Source: Terrimesophilobacter sp038243605 (GTDB lineage Bacteria > Actinomycetota > Actinomycetes > Actinomycetales > Microbacteriaceae). From it: a stretch of 64,000 bases of DNA. The position numbers were made by a program, and so were the translations under genes. The stretch covers positions 27,103 through 91,102 of the forward strand of contig JBBSQX010000012.1 in the NCBI GenBank assembly GCA_038243605.1. Direction: 5' to 3'. The notes below the pieces were generated by a model. The model was not told the origin of the DNA and ran no database searches. It was given only the letters and a program-made list of their open reading frames with translations. This document shows positions 34,277 through 41,748 of the stretch, in pieces. How positions within the stretch are numbered: position 1 is the stretch's first letter; each line of letters starts with the position of its first letter.

Positions 34277-34352
34277 CGTTACATCGCCTTTTCTATGGCC
34301 ACGGGGAACGTCATGGGGAACTCCTTCATTTGCGCACGCGCGCTGGTATGTT

Positions 34353-34576
34353 CCTCCCCACTCTGTCTGTTGACCCGAGAGATTCAGCTGCTGTCTTTGT
34401 GAGACGAACAGTGTCGAAAAACACCAGTGTTTTGTCGATACTGTGCAGCCTTGCACCATAGGCAGGCCGAACTGTCGGCCGTTTCCAGAGTTGCCTGATC
34501 GGGGCGGTGCGGTTGCCTGAAAGTTTCCCGGGGAGGGTTTGCATCTACGGCGCCCTTGCGGGTCTCTCCCGCTCCG
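34353..34576 (-). promoter_or_regulatory. tandem glycine riboswitch in the sdaA leader
   Basis: Read on the minus strand, the first aptamer (about 34576 to 34478) starts GCGGGAGAGACC, then GCGCCGTAGATGCAAAC, GGGAAACTTTCAGGCAACC and AACTCTGGAAAC, close to the glycine-aptamer core. A second aptamer follows, with GCCTATGGTGCAAG and, after a long variable stem (paired near 34400-34440), GAATCTCTCGGGT and CAGACAGAGTGGGG (about 34353-34476). Together they form the two-aptamer layout. About 77 bases remain to the sdaA ATG, where the switching structure should lie. This riboswitch explains the 340-bp gap 34277-34616. Confidence 0.85.
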
Positions 34577-34616
34577 ACTCATGCAGCAATATTGAGTTTA
34601 CTTTGCGTGACTGAGC

Positions 34617-35792
34617 TTAAGCCTTCGGCCCTGCCGGCACCAGTCCGAGGTCAACGAGACTCATCGCCGTGTCGACGAGTAGCTCCCCGTTTTGCCTCGG
34701 CGACCAACCGAGAAGAGTTTTTGCTTTGGTGTTGGAGACCTCGCGATGGTCGTCGAGTCGGCTAGAGAACTCGCGTAGAGCTGGAACGACGACAGCACCT
34801 GCGCGCACCAACCAGTTGGGGATCGTGAGCTTGGGAACTTTGCGCGCGATGGGGCCAAGGAGTTCGCGCAGAGTCGTGGCCATCTGGGCGATCGTGAGCA
34901 GATCATCCGACACCGCCAGGAATCGCTCACCGTTCGCGGCAGGGTTCGTCATCGCGAGCACGTGCAGGTCGGCGACGTCGCGAACATCCACGATGCCGAA
35001 TGACAGGTGCGGCAGGGCAGGGAGGCCACCCTTGAGAATTCTCGCAATGAGAGAAATGGATGTCGACAAATCCGTGCCGAGGGCCGGACCCAAGATGATG
35101 ACAGGGTTCACGACCGCAAGCTCGAGGTTGCCGCCTTCGCGCTTGGCTCCCGCCGGCTGGGCGCCGTCAGACTGGGTGCCCACAGGCCCAGTACCCATAC
35201 CCTCGGCACCATCCGACTCAGCATCTTGGCTTTCGATGAATGACCACGCTGCGTGCTCGGCGATAGTCTTCGACTTCACGTACGCGCTCACCTTCGCGGC
35301 CGGGTCTGTCCAGTCGGCTTCCGTGTACGGACGCGTGAGCACCTTCGTGCCGTAACCGATCGCGGCGAAGGAGGAGGTGAGCACGACCCGTTTCACGCCT
35401 GCATCCCGTGCAGCACGCAGCACCCGCAGGGCCCCGTCACGCGCGGGAACGATGAGCTCGTTTTCGTCCTTCGGCTCGCGGCCAGGGAACGGGGAGGCAA
35501 CGTGCAGCACGTACGTGCAGTCGGCGACGGCATCCGCCCATCCGTCGTCAGACTCAAGGTCTGCGGTCACGAACTCGATACGATCCGCCGCACGGAGGTT
35601 AGCGTCGCCAGCGTCGGCACCAGCCAGCTCTTCACCAATGCCGCCTCGAGCGAGCATCGCGCGAACGCCGGGCTCACGCTCGAGCGAGCGCACTGTCGTT
35701 CGCACCCGGTAGCCGGCATTCAGCAGCGCAATGATGCAGTGCACCCCCACAAAGCCGCTGCCGCCGGTCACCAAAACTCGTTCGTTGCTCAT
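34617..35792 (-). CDS. NAD-dependent epimerase/dehydratase, dihydroflavonol-reductase-like
   Basis: A 391-residue extended short-chain dehydrogenase: RVLVTGGSGFVGVHCIIALLNAGY at the N terminus, then VLHVASPF, VVLTSSFAAIGYG and the catalytic YVKSK. Closest by pattern to the DFR/3-beta-HSD branch acting on aldehydes or ketones. After the catalytic helix it has a roughly 35-residue Gly/Asp/Gln-rich insertion (GTGPVGTQSDGAQPAG) not seen in typical members. It stands alone, leftward, upstream of the riboswitch region. Confidence 0.82.
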   Translation of the reverse strand: MSNERVLVTGGSGFVGVHCIIALLNAGYRVRTTVRSLEREPGVRAMLARGGIGEELAGADAGDANLRAADRIEFVTADLESDDGWADAVADCTYVLHVASPFPGREPKDENELIVPARDGALRVLRAARDAGVKRVVLTSSFAAIGYGTKVLTRPYTEADWTDPAAKVSAYVKSKTIAEHAAWSFIESQDAESDGAEGMGTGPVGTQSDGAQPAGAKREGGNLELAVVNPVIILGPALGTDLSTSISLIARILKGGLPALPHLSFGIVDVRDVADLHVLAMTNPAANGERFLAVSDDLLTIAQMATTLRELLGPIARKVPKLTIPNWLVRAGAVVVPALREFSSRLDDHREVSNTKAKTLLGWSPRQNGELLVDTAMSLVDLGLVPAGPKA

Positions 35793-35845
35793 GTCACGCC
35801 TTCACTCGTTGCGCTGTTTTTCTGTTGCCAGTTATTCGGGGCAAA

Positions 35846-36385
35846 CTACTCACCGGTTTGGCCATCCACGAATTCGCGCAGCATGTCGGCGTGACCGTTG
35901 TGTCGAGCGTATTCCTCGATCATGTGCACGAGGACCCAGCGCAGCGTTGGCCTACTGCCATCTTTGTGCGGGGCGGCCAGCGGGTGATCAAGGCCCTTGC
36001 CCACCATGATCTGGGCAGTAGTGCCTCGCGATCGAGTGACGCACTCGTTCCAGAGCGCATGCAGCTCCGCGGGCGAATCCTTGTCGGCGGAGTTCCACTC
36101 CCAATCGCCGTCGGCATCCCAATCTGCATCAGCCCAATACGCGGCGGGCGGGTTGCCGAGCAGCCGCTCGCTAAACCAGCTGTCCTCCACGAGCGCCATA
36201 TGCTTCACGAGGCCACCCAGGGTCATCGTCGAAGGCCCCAGCGTTGCGCGCAAACCCTCCGCACTGACCCCCGAAGTTTTCCATTCGAGCGTCGAGCGCT
36301 GAAAGTCCAGAAACCCCAGGAGCGTGTCTACTTCGTTGCCCGCTTCTGGTGGCTCAGTACGGCCCTGATCATCGATGACTGTCAT
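35846..36385 (-). CDS. DinB/DUF664 family protein
   Basis: A 179-residue four-helix DinB-like protein: DTLLGFLDFQRSTLEWKTSG, MTLGGLVKHMALVEDSWFSERLLG (first metal histidine), then RPTLRWVLVHMIEEYARHNGHADMLRE with the paired histidines. This is the actinobacterial 'mini-DinB' pattern of putative thiol-dependent transferases. The ATG at 36385 is chosen because the domain begins soon after. It diverges from the SGNH gene. Confidence 0.8.
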   Translation of the reverse strand: MTVIDDQGRTEPPEAGNEVDTLLGFLDFQRSTLEWKTSGVSAEGLRATLGPSTMTLGGLVKHMALVEDSWFSERLLGNPPAAYWADADWDADGDWEWNSADKDSPAELHALWNECVTRSRGTTAQIMVGKGLDHPLAAPHKDGSRPTLRWVLVHMIEEYARHNGHADMLREFVDGQTGE

Positions 36386-36445
36386 GGGAGGCGAGTTTAG
36401 TGACCATGTGAGCATTTCAACAGCACCGTGTGATGGAATCAAGGA

Positions 36446-37207
36446 ATGCAATTTCGCAGTTACGCCGCCATAGGCGACAGTTTCACTGAGGGTATGGGCG
36501 ACGAGCTACCGGATGGCACTCCGCGCGGCTGGGCCGACTTGGTCGCCGCCAGCCTCGCGCGTGCGTCGGCAACCGAAAAATCGGAGCCGTTCGGGTACGC
36601 GAATTTCGCCATCCGTGGCCGTCTTCTGGAGCCCATCGTTCGGGAGCAGTTGGATGTCGCGATCGCGTTGAAGCCAGACCTTCTGAGCCTCAATGGTGGC
36701 GGCAACGACATCATGCGCCCTAAAGTTTCGGTTGAATGGGTGGCCGACATGCTGGCAACGTCAGCTCAGAAGGCGATGGACCAGGGCATCCATGTTCTGC
36801 TGCTGAGCGGCGCGAACCCGACACGACACATCCCCCTCGGCGCACGCATCGAGGTGCGCGGCGAGCAGTTGGCGGTGGCCGTGCGCGAGCGCGTTCCGGT
36901 GTCTGACAACGTGACCTTTGTCGACAACTGGTCGGACGCCGAACTCACCGACCTGCGCTACTGGTCGGTCGACAAGCTGCACTTGAACGCCCTCGGTCAC
37001 CGTCGGGTGGCCAGCAACGTTCTCACTGCGCTCGGCGTGCCCGTGCCGAGGTGGGATGACGGGCAGCTCAACCTGCAGCGCCCTGGCACTATCGCGTACT
37101 GGCGCGGCTACGTGCTGCCGTGGATCGGGCGCCGGCTCACCGGTCGCTCCTCCGGCGACGGTCGTGAGCCGAAGCGTCCGACGCTCATGCCCGTTGAGCT
37201 GGTCTAA
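36446..37207 (+). CDS. SGNH/GDSL hydrolase
   Basis: A 253-residue esterase/lipase-like protein without a clear signal peptide. Catalytic blocks are AAIGDSFTEGMGDE (Ser, block I), a glycine in NFAIRGRLL, SLNGGGNDI (block III asparagine) and the Asp/His pair in WSVDKLHLNALGHRRVA (block V). Such enzymes remove acyl groups from carbohydrates or lipids. The C terminus is basic. No operon partner. Confidence 0.88.
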   Translation: MQFRSYAAIGDSFTEGMGDELPDGTPRGWADLVAASLARASATEKSEPFGYANFAIRGRLLEPIVREQLDVAIALKPDLLSLNGGGNDIMRPKVSVEWVADMLATSAQKAMDQGIHVLLLSGANPTRHIPLGARIEVRGEQLAVAVRERVPVSDNVTFVDNWSDAELTDLRYWSVDKLHLNALGHRRVASNVLTALGVPVPRWDDGQLNLQRPGTIAYWRGYVLPWIGRRLTGRSSGDGREPKRPTLMPVELV

Positions 37208-37251
37208 TCGACCAGAACTGCCTCGGCGAGCGGGGTTCCGTCTCGCGGGAT
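37204..37251 (-). pseudogene. remnant of a second cupin gene, C-terminal 15 residues
   Basis: On the minus strand the last codons before a TAG read IPRDGTPLAEAVLVD, matching the end of the cupin gene 26 bp to the right (IPEGKPLAETVLANCG): identical at I, P, P, L, A, E, V, L. The rest of the second copy is missing. This looks like the scar of a tandem duplication; its stop overlaps that of the SGNH gene. Confidence 0.45.
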
Positions 37252-37276
37252 GGCCCGCCTCATCCACATCCACACG

Positions 37277-37777
37277 CTATCCGCAGTTCGCGAGCACCGT
37301 CTCTGCAAGCGGTTTGCCCTCAGGGATGATGTAGGTGACCCACAGCACCACATTGCTTGTACCTTCATTGCGGCCCTCGTGCGGGTATCCGGCGCCTTCA
37401 ATAATGGAGTCGCCCGTGTTGTAAACGTGCACACCACGGGGGTAAATGTCGGCGTAGTGGGTGAGCGCACCCTCCTGCACCACGGCAATGAGTTGCCCGT
37501 AGTGGCAGTGCACGCCCGTACTCGCACCGGGTTTGATCGTGATCTCGCGGAAGGTGACGCCGACACCATCGGCTCCGCCGTCGACGGAAACGTTCACCGG
37601 CCCGTCTTGCTCTCCACTGGCAAGATCGACGGCACTGATGGGCGCCGAGTCAGGTGTGGGTGTCGCCGAGTTTGTGGCGACGGGAATGGCGCTGGATGCT
37701 GGCAACGCGGCGCACCCACTGAGGGCAAAACCCACGACAAGAGCCACGGCAAGACCTGACATACGTTCACTCTTCAT
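37277..37777 (-). CDS. cupin-domain lipoprotein
   Basis: A 166-residue exported protein. The signal peptide ends in the lipobox ALSGC (Cys22) and a Ser/Pro/Thr-rich linker follows. The cupin barrel has ITIKPGASTGVHCHYGQLIAVVQEGAL (first motif with two histidines) and VYNTGDSIIEGAGYPHEGRNEGTSN (second motif). The metal ligands seem intact. Ligand or enzymatic role unknown. Confidence 0.8.
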   Translation of the reverse strand: MKSERMSGLAVALVVGFALSGCAALPASSAIPVATNSATPTPDSAPISAVDLASGEQDGPVNVSVDGGADGVGVTFREITIKPGASTGVHCHYGQLIAVVQEGALTHYADIYPRGVHVYNTGDSIIEGAGYPHEGRNEGTSNVVLWVTYIIPEGKPLAETVLANCG

Positions 37778-37797
37778 CGCACAATATTAGGTGGAGA

Positions 37798-38223
37798 TTA
37801 CGCGTCGTGAAACCGAATTCCCGTGATCGTCTCAACGTCAATGCGCACGTAGTTCCACTTCTCGGTGGGCAGCGTGGACTGCAGGTTCAGGATGCCGGAC
37901 TCCTGAATGTCGCTATCGAACATCATGCGCCGGGCGGTGCCACGAGCTACTACGCTCCAGTGGTGGTGACCGTGCTTGCCATCCGTCTGAAAGGCCACGG
38001 CTGGCTGGGTAGTGAGGTCAATGAGCTTGCTGCCGGGAGCAGTGCGAAACAGGATGCGCTGCTCGAACACATGAAAGTTGATCGGAAAGATGTCGGGCGC
38101 AACACTTCCGGTAGCGCGGTCGACGACAGCGGTAGCGAGGCGACCAACGCCATCATTCTCTAGGAGCTTCCAGCACTCGTCGTCCGTGAGTTCCTTAACG
38201 ACGGAAACCGATTCGTGTGCCAT
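37798..38223 (-). CDS. pyridoxamine 5'-phosphate oxidase family protein
   Basis: A 141-residue flavin- or F420-binding split-barrel protein: LTDDECWKLLENDGVGRLATAVV, IFPINFHVFEQRILFRTAPGSKL, VAFQTDGKHGHHHWSVVARGTARR. GAGGGGAG precedes the ATG at 38223, which settles the start. Related proteins in Actinobacteria serve as nitroreductases or stress proteins. The small gene upstream (38246-38446) may be co-transcribed. Confidence 0.85.
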   Translation of the reverse strand: MAHESVSVVKELTDDECWKLLENDGVGRLATAVVDRATGSVAPDIFPINFHVFEQRILFRTAPGSKLIDLTTQPAVAFQTDGKHGHHHWSVVARGTARRMMFDSDIQESGILNLQSTLPTEKWNYVRIDVETITGIRFHDA

Positions 38224-38245
38224 GCGCGACTCCCCTCGTTGCCGT

Positions 38246-38446
38246 TTAGCGCTTGCGATGCATAAGAACGGCGAACCCATCAACGTTTATCTCTAAAGTG
38301 TCGCCCGCGCAGGTGACCAACGCCTGAGAGAAAACCGCGGACTCTGGTTCGGCGCAGAGAAGGATACTCTGACTTGCCGCAACGACCACCGTGGTGATCG
38401 AGCCAATCCGGGTATCAGACATCGCCATCATGCGCTCTGGTGCCAT
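38246..38446 (-). CDS. small hypothetical protein
   Basis: A 66-residue frame with GC-rich third positions and GGAG six bases before its ATG. The chain (SITTVVVAASQSILLCAEP and ALVTCAGDTLEINVDG) looks like a small beta-rich soluble domain with two cysteines. It ends 22 bp before the PNPOx-family gene. No family was recognised. Confidence 0.45.
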   Translation of the reverse strand: MAPERMMAMSDTRIGSITTVVVAASQSILLCAEPESAVFSQALVTCAGDTLEINVDGFAVLMHRKR

Positions 38447-38529
38447 CCATCGCTCCGTTACCAGTGAGTGCCTTCCCATTAGGTGGGGGTCACGGGCTGC
38501 TTGTTGTCGCGGTAGTCGCGCGGTGCAGT

Positions 38530-38976
38530 TCACCGCACTGGTGGTGTGACCGTCTTAGACACGAGGATTCGGTGCGAGCGACGCGAGCTGGTCGCCACCC
38601 CCACCAGCAGCCCGCCAATCACCGCCATGCCTTGGGCGATGACCGCAATCACCTTGTCTTGATACCACACGGGTTCGTAGATCACGGGGAGCCCGAGTGC
38701 GCTGAAATCCAGGGGAACGTACACCGATGCCACGAGAAGTGCGAGCCCTCCCGCGGCGACTGTTGCCGCGACCAGCCCGGCCCACCAGCGGTGTACGACC
38801 AGGATCAGAATGGTGGCAAGGATGTTCACAACGCCTTGGATGCGAAACAGGGTGCCCTGGCTGACGAGGGTGCCGACAACGGAATCGAAGGGGGTCGCGA
38901 GCAGAAAGTGAACGTATGCGTTGACGAGCAGCGCGACTGCGGTCCAGATCCGGGCTGCAACAATAAAAATTTTCAC
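38530..38976 (-). CDS. four-helix membrane protein, DoxX-like
   Basis: A 148-residue protein with four predicted transmembrane helices (about residues 5-28, 45-65, 68-90 and 108-130) and a basic C terminus. Its layout resembles small DoxX/DUF-type integral membrane proteins. It is downstream of a helical lipoprotein and a cupredoxin on the same strand, but a strong hairpin lies in between, so full co-transcription is uncertain. Confidence 0.6.
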   Translation of the reverse strand: MKIFIVAARIWTAVALLVNAYVHFLLATPFDSVVGTLVSQGTLFRIQGVVNILATILILVVHRWWAGLVAATVAAGGLALLVASVYVPLDFSALGLPVIYEPVWYQDKVIAVIAQGMAVIGGLLVGVATSSRRSHRILVSKTVTPPVR

Positions 38977-39017
38977 TTCCTTACCCTTTCTCTTACAACG
39001 TCGTGAAACAAGTAAAT

Positions 39018-39050
39018 CCGGTGGGGAGCGATGTGCTCGCTCCCCACCGG
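39018..39050 (-). terminator. strong hairpin between lipoprotein and membrane protein genes
   Basis: A perfect 14-bp stem, CCGGTGGGGAGCGA (39018-39031) with TCGCTCCCCACCGG (39037-39050), and a 5-nt loop, lies 18 bp after the lipoprotein stop. Only a weak T-rich stretch follows on the minus strand, so it may terminate partially or protect the upstream mRNA. Confidence 0.65.
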
Positions 39051-39068
39051 ATCATTCGGGATTTAGAT

Positions 39069-39743
39069 TTACTGGATACCCTTGTTGGCGGCGATTCCGC
39101 TAGAGAGTGACAGTGCCGTCATGGACATGTGGCCTGCAGCTTCCTTCAACAGTTCGAAGTAGGCAGGGTCACCGGCGACGTCAGCATCAATCGCAGCAAC
39201 CAGTGATCCGGCGTGCGTCTCAAGTGCGGCCTGGATTGCGTCAGCAGGCAGCTCGGGAACGACTGAGTTGATCAGCTGTCCGAAAGATACTCCGTAGTCG
39301 CTCAGGTCAGACAATGCCTTCTCGACGCCAGCCTGGTCTCCGGTTGCCTTCGCAACGGCGTAGTTGACGAAGAACGGGATGTGCGAGCGCCATGAGTCAA
39401 GGAACGGCTGCTCGGCGTCGGGGTAAGCCGAGCCAATCAGCGCCGCGATCTCAACGGAGTTCTTGTCGAGGGTGGCAACTGCCGCGCCGACATCAGCCGT
39501 CGTGAGGTCTCCACCGTCGGCGAGCGCCTGGTCGATTGCCGCAGACGCAAGGTACACGTGGTCGGAGAGCAGGGCGGTAAGCGTGGCGCGCAGGGTGGCG
39601 CCGTCGCTGTTTACCGTGTCGGTGACCACTGACGAGCTCATGTCGTCGGTTTTGGTCGGCGCATCTGCCGTCGTCGCTGTGCAGCCCGAGAGTACGATTG
39701 CCGCGGCGAGGCCGAGACCGGTGATTGCTGTGATTTTGCGCAT
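39069..39743 (-). CDS. helical exported lipoprotein of unknown function
   Basis: A 224-residue lipoprotein: signal peptide to lipobox VLSGC (Cys21), a Thr/Asp-rich linker, then an all-helical domain (LRATLTALLSDHVYLASAAI and WRSHIPFFVNYAVA) with scattered histidines that could bind metal. Next to a cupredoxin upstream, so a copper- or redox-related periplasmic role is possible. No family name was recognised. Confidence 0.65.
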   Translation of the reverse strand: MRKITAITGLGLAAAIVLSGCTATTADAPTKTDDMSSSVVTDTVNSDGATLRATLTALLSDHVYLASAAIDQALADGGDLTTADVGAAVATLDKNSVEIAALIGSAYPDAEQPFLDSWRSHIPFFVNYAVAKATGDQAGVEKALSDLSDYGVSFGQLINSVVPELPADAIQAALETHAGSLVAAIDADVAGDPAYFELLKEAAGHMSMTALSLSSGIAANKGIQ

Positions 39744-39785
39744 TGTGTTGCTCCTTCTTTGTTGTTTGTTGTGTGGTGCTGGTTG

Positions 39786-40253
39786 TTATGGTTCGACCGT
39801 GACGATGGCGTTCATGGTCAAATGCACTTTGCAGAAGTACTGGTACTCGCCAGGTTCGTCGAATGTGTGCGAGAAAGTGTCGCCGTCCTGACCTTTCGGT
39901 TCAAGGGCGTGGTCGTAGCTGCCATCGGGAGTCTGTGTGCCCCGAAGGCCGGTTGCCTCGTTCACTTCGCCCCAGGCGCCGGAAGTCACGGTGTGGCGAA
40001 TCTTTTCACCGTTCTGCCACGTCACCGTGGTGCCCACCTTGACGGTGAGGTCCTTCGGCATGAACTTCACGCCGATGGTTGTCACCACGTTTGGACCGGC
40101 TGGTGCGGCCTGCTCGGTGCTGCTGCTTTCCGGCGGCATCGATTCGGATGACTGAGTGCCTGCGCATCCCGTGAGTGCGAGGATCAGTGCGGGCAGGAGA
40201 AGCGCACCCGCGAGGGTGGCTTTCGGTGACCGAAGTGTTCTGGTGCGTGACAT
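39786..40253 (-). CDS. cupredoxin-domain lipoprotein (plastocyanin-like)
   Basis: A 155-residue lipoprotein: lipobox LTGC (Cys30), a Ser/Glu-rich linker, then one cupredoxin domain: VKFMPKDLTVKVGTTVTWQN, histidine in KIRHTVTSG, and the loop GEYQYFCKVHLTMNAIVTVEP with Cys, His and Met. With the first histidine these make a complete type I copper site. Likely a small electron carrier or copper-binding protein on the cell surface, first gene of the set with 39069-39743. Confidence 0.88.
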   Translation of the reverse strand: MSRTRTLRSPKATLAGALLLPALILALTGCAGTQSSESMPPESSSTEQAAPAGPNVVTTIGVKFMPKDLTVKVGTTVTWQNGEKIRHTVTSGAWGEVNEATGLRGTQTPDGSYDHALEPKGQDGDTFSHTFDEPGEYQYFCKVHLTMNAIVTVEP

Positions 40254-40317
40254 GCAGGTAATTCGGAACCCTGCGCAAAGCGGATTGGAATTAGTTTTTC
40301 GGCGCAGAAGAAGTTCG

Positions 40318-40363
40318 AAAAAGCGCGGCGGTGTGCGTGGGCGATATCGCCCTTTCCCGCCGC
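40318..40363 (-). terminator. rho-independent terminator after small hypothetical gene
   Basis: On the minus strand, GCGGCGG (40363-40357) pairs with CCGCCGC (40331-40325), enclosing an inner palindrome GGGCGATATCGCCC (40352-40339), and is followed by GCTTTTT (ending 40318). It ends the gene stopping at 40380 and insulates it from the cupredoxin gene. Confidence 0.75.
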
Positions 40364-40379
40364 AACCTACCTATGGTTG

Positions 40380-40655
40380 CTACTTGCTCCAGTCAGTATT
40401 CACCCACGAGAACCGAGTCTTCGCGGTGATGCCGTTGCTGCGCAACCAGGTGAGCGCCACTTGGCGGCCGCTGGTTCCGAAGAGTTCATGCCACGCTGTG
40501 GGGATGTCGCCGGCGTCGACTCCGAGGCCAGCCGCGAGCTTGTCGGTGTCTGCCGCGGCGATCTCGTAACTGGATTCCGTGGAACTAGTTGTGGGACGGT
40601 AGCGCCACGCGCCGCCCTCAATCTGCTCGAGAATGTTCACTTCGCTGTCGTCCAC
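40380..40655 (-). CDS. small hypothetical protein
   Basis: A 91-residue acidic protein with EQIEGGAWRYRPTTSSTESSYE and a helical C-terminal half (WHELFGTSGRQVALTWLRSNG). Codon use matches its neighbours and a good terminator follows, supporting a real gene. It lies 80 bp downstream of lgt on the same strand. No family was recognised. Confidence 0.6.
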   Translation of the reverse strand: MDDSEVNILEQIEGGAWRYRPTTSSTESSYEIAAADTDKLAAGLGVDAGDIPTAWHELFGTSGRQVALTWLRSNGITAKTRFSWVNTDWSK

Positions 40656-40734
40656 GACTCTCCTCTATTGGCTCATTCGCCGCCGAGCTTCGCCGCCATC
40701 GCGATTGTGCGCTCTAAGGTCAACAGTCGCACAG

Positions 40735-41631
40735 TTACCGATCATCACCTACCGCGGGCGCGTCGAGCTGCCTCCCCTCGCGATAGATCGAGACTTCAGG
40801 CTCCGGATGGCGCCGCGACTGCACGACGAACAGCACGACTCCGAGCGCAATCGCGATGAACGATGCCCAGATGTTCGCGGGGATGCCCAAGAACGCATCG
40901 CTGGTCGGATCGATCCGGATAGCCTCAAGCCAACTGCGGCCCAGCCCATACCAGATGAGGTAGAGGGCGAAGGTGCGGCCCCAGCGCAGCTTGACGCCGC
41001 GTTCGAGCAGCAGGATGATCACCACCCCGATGAGGTTCCAGATGATTTCGTAGAGGAACAGCGGGTGAAAGAGCGTTCCGGCAGGCAGATCTTTTGGAAA
41101 CATGGAGTCGGTCGGCAGGATCTCGAGCCCCCACGGCAGCGTCGTCGGGATTCCGAAAAGCTCGTGGTTGAAATAATTACCGAACCGCCCAAGGGCTTGA
41201 GCAACGAGCATTGCGGGCGCGACGGCATCCGCGTACGACCAAAACCGGATGCCAGCACGCCAGCATCCGATCCAGGCGCCGACGGCGCCGCCCAACAGGG
41301 AACCGTAGAGGGCGTTGCCGCCGTCCCAGATCGCGAACACGTTCCACAGGTTCGCGCCGGGGAAAAAGTAGTCACCGCCGTGGGTGAACACGTGGTAAAA
41401 ACGCGCGCCAACGAGCCCAAGCGGTATCGCCCAGATGACAACATCGAGCACCATCCCGCTCGTTCCCCCACGCTGCGACAACCTGCGCTGCGTGATAATG
41501 ACGGCCGCAATCATGCCCGCCAGGATGCACAACGCGTACGTGTGGATGGTGATGGGGCCGAGGTGGAACTGCGCCCATGCCGGATCAGGGCTGGGAATAC
41601 TTGCCGGAATCATCGGATACATCTGGATCAT
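40735..41631 (-). CDS. lgt: prolipoprotein diacylglyceryl transferase
   Basis: A 298-residue membrane enzyme with seven predicted helices that attaches diacylglycerol to the lipobox cysteine of prolipoproteins, such as those encoded at 6118, 29482, 37277, 39069 and 39786. Signature: GNFFNHELFG-type motif reads GRFGNYFNHELFGIPT; also HTYALCILAG, GARFYHVFTH and YGLGRSWLEAIRID. The ATG at 41631 fits the normal N terminus. Confidence 0.95.
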   Translation of the reverse strand: MIQMYPMIPASIPSPDPAWAQFHLGPITIHTYALCILAGMIAAVIITQRRLSQRGGTSGMVLDVVIWAIPLGLVGARFYHVFTHGGDYFFPGANLWNVFAIWDGGNALYGSLLGGAVGAWIGCWRAGIRFWSYADAVAPAMLVAQALGRFGNYFNHELFGIPTTLPWGLEILPTDSMFPKDLPAGTLFHPLFLYEIIWNLIGVVIILLLERGVKLRWGRTFALYLIWYGLGRSWLEAIRIDPTSDAFLGIPANIWASFIAIALGVVLFVVQSRRHPEPEVSIYREGRQLDAPAVGDDR

Positions 41632-41748
41632 CAGAACGGCCTCACCTGCTATCGAATTATTCGGGAAGGTTAATCATCGCGCGTTCGAGGGCACCGAGAA
41701 TGCAGTAACGGCACGGGCCACCGCGGCGGAATGCCCAAACGTCAAGAC

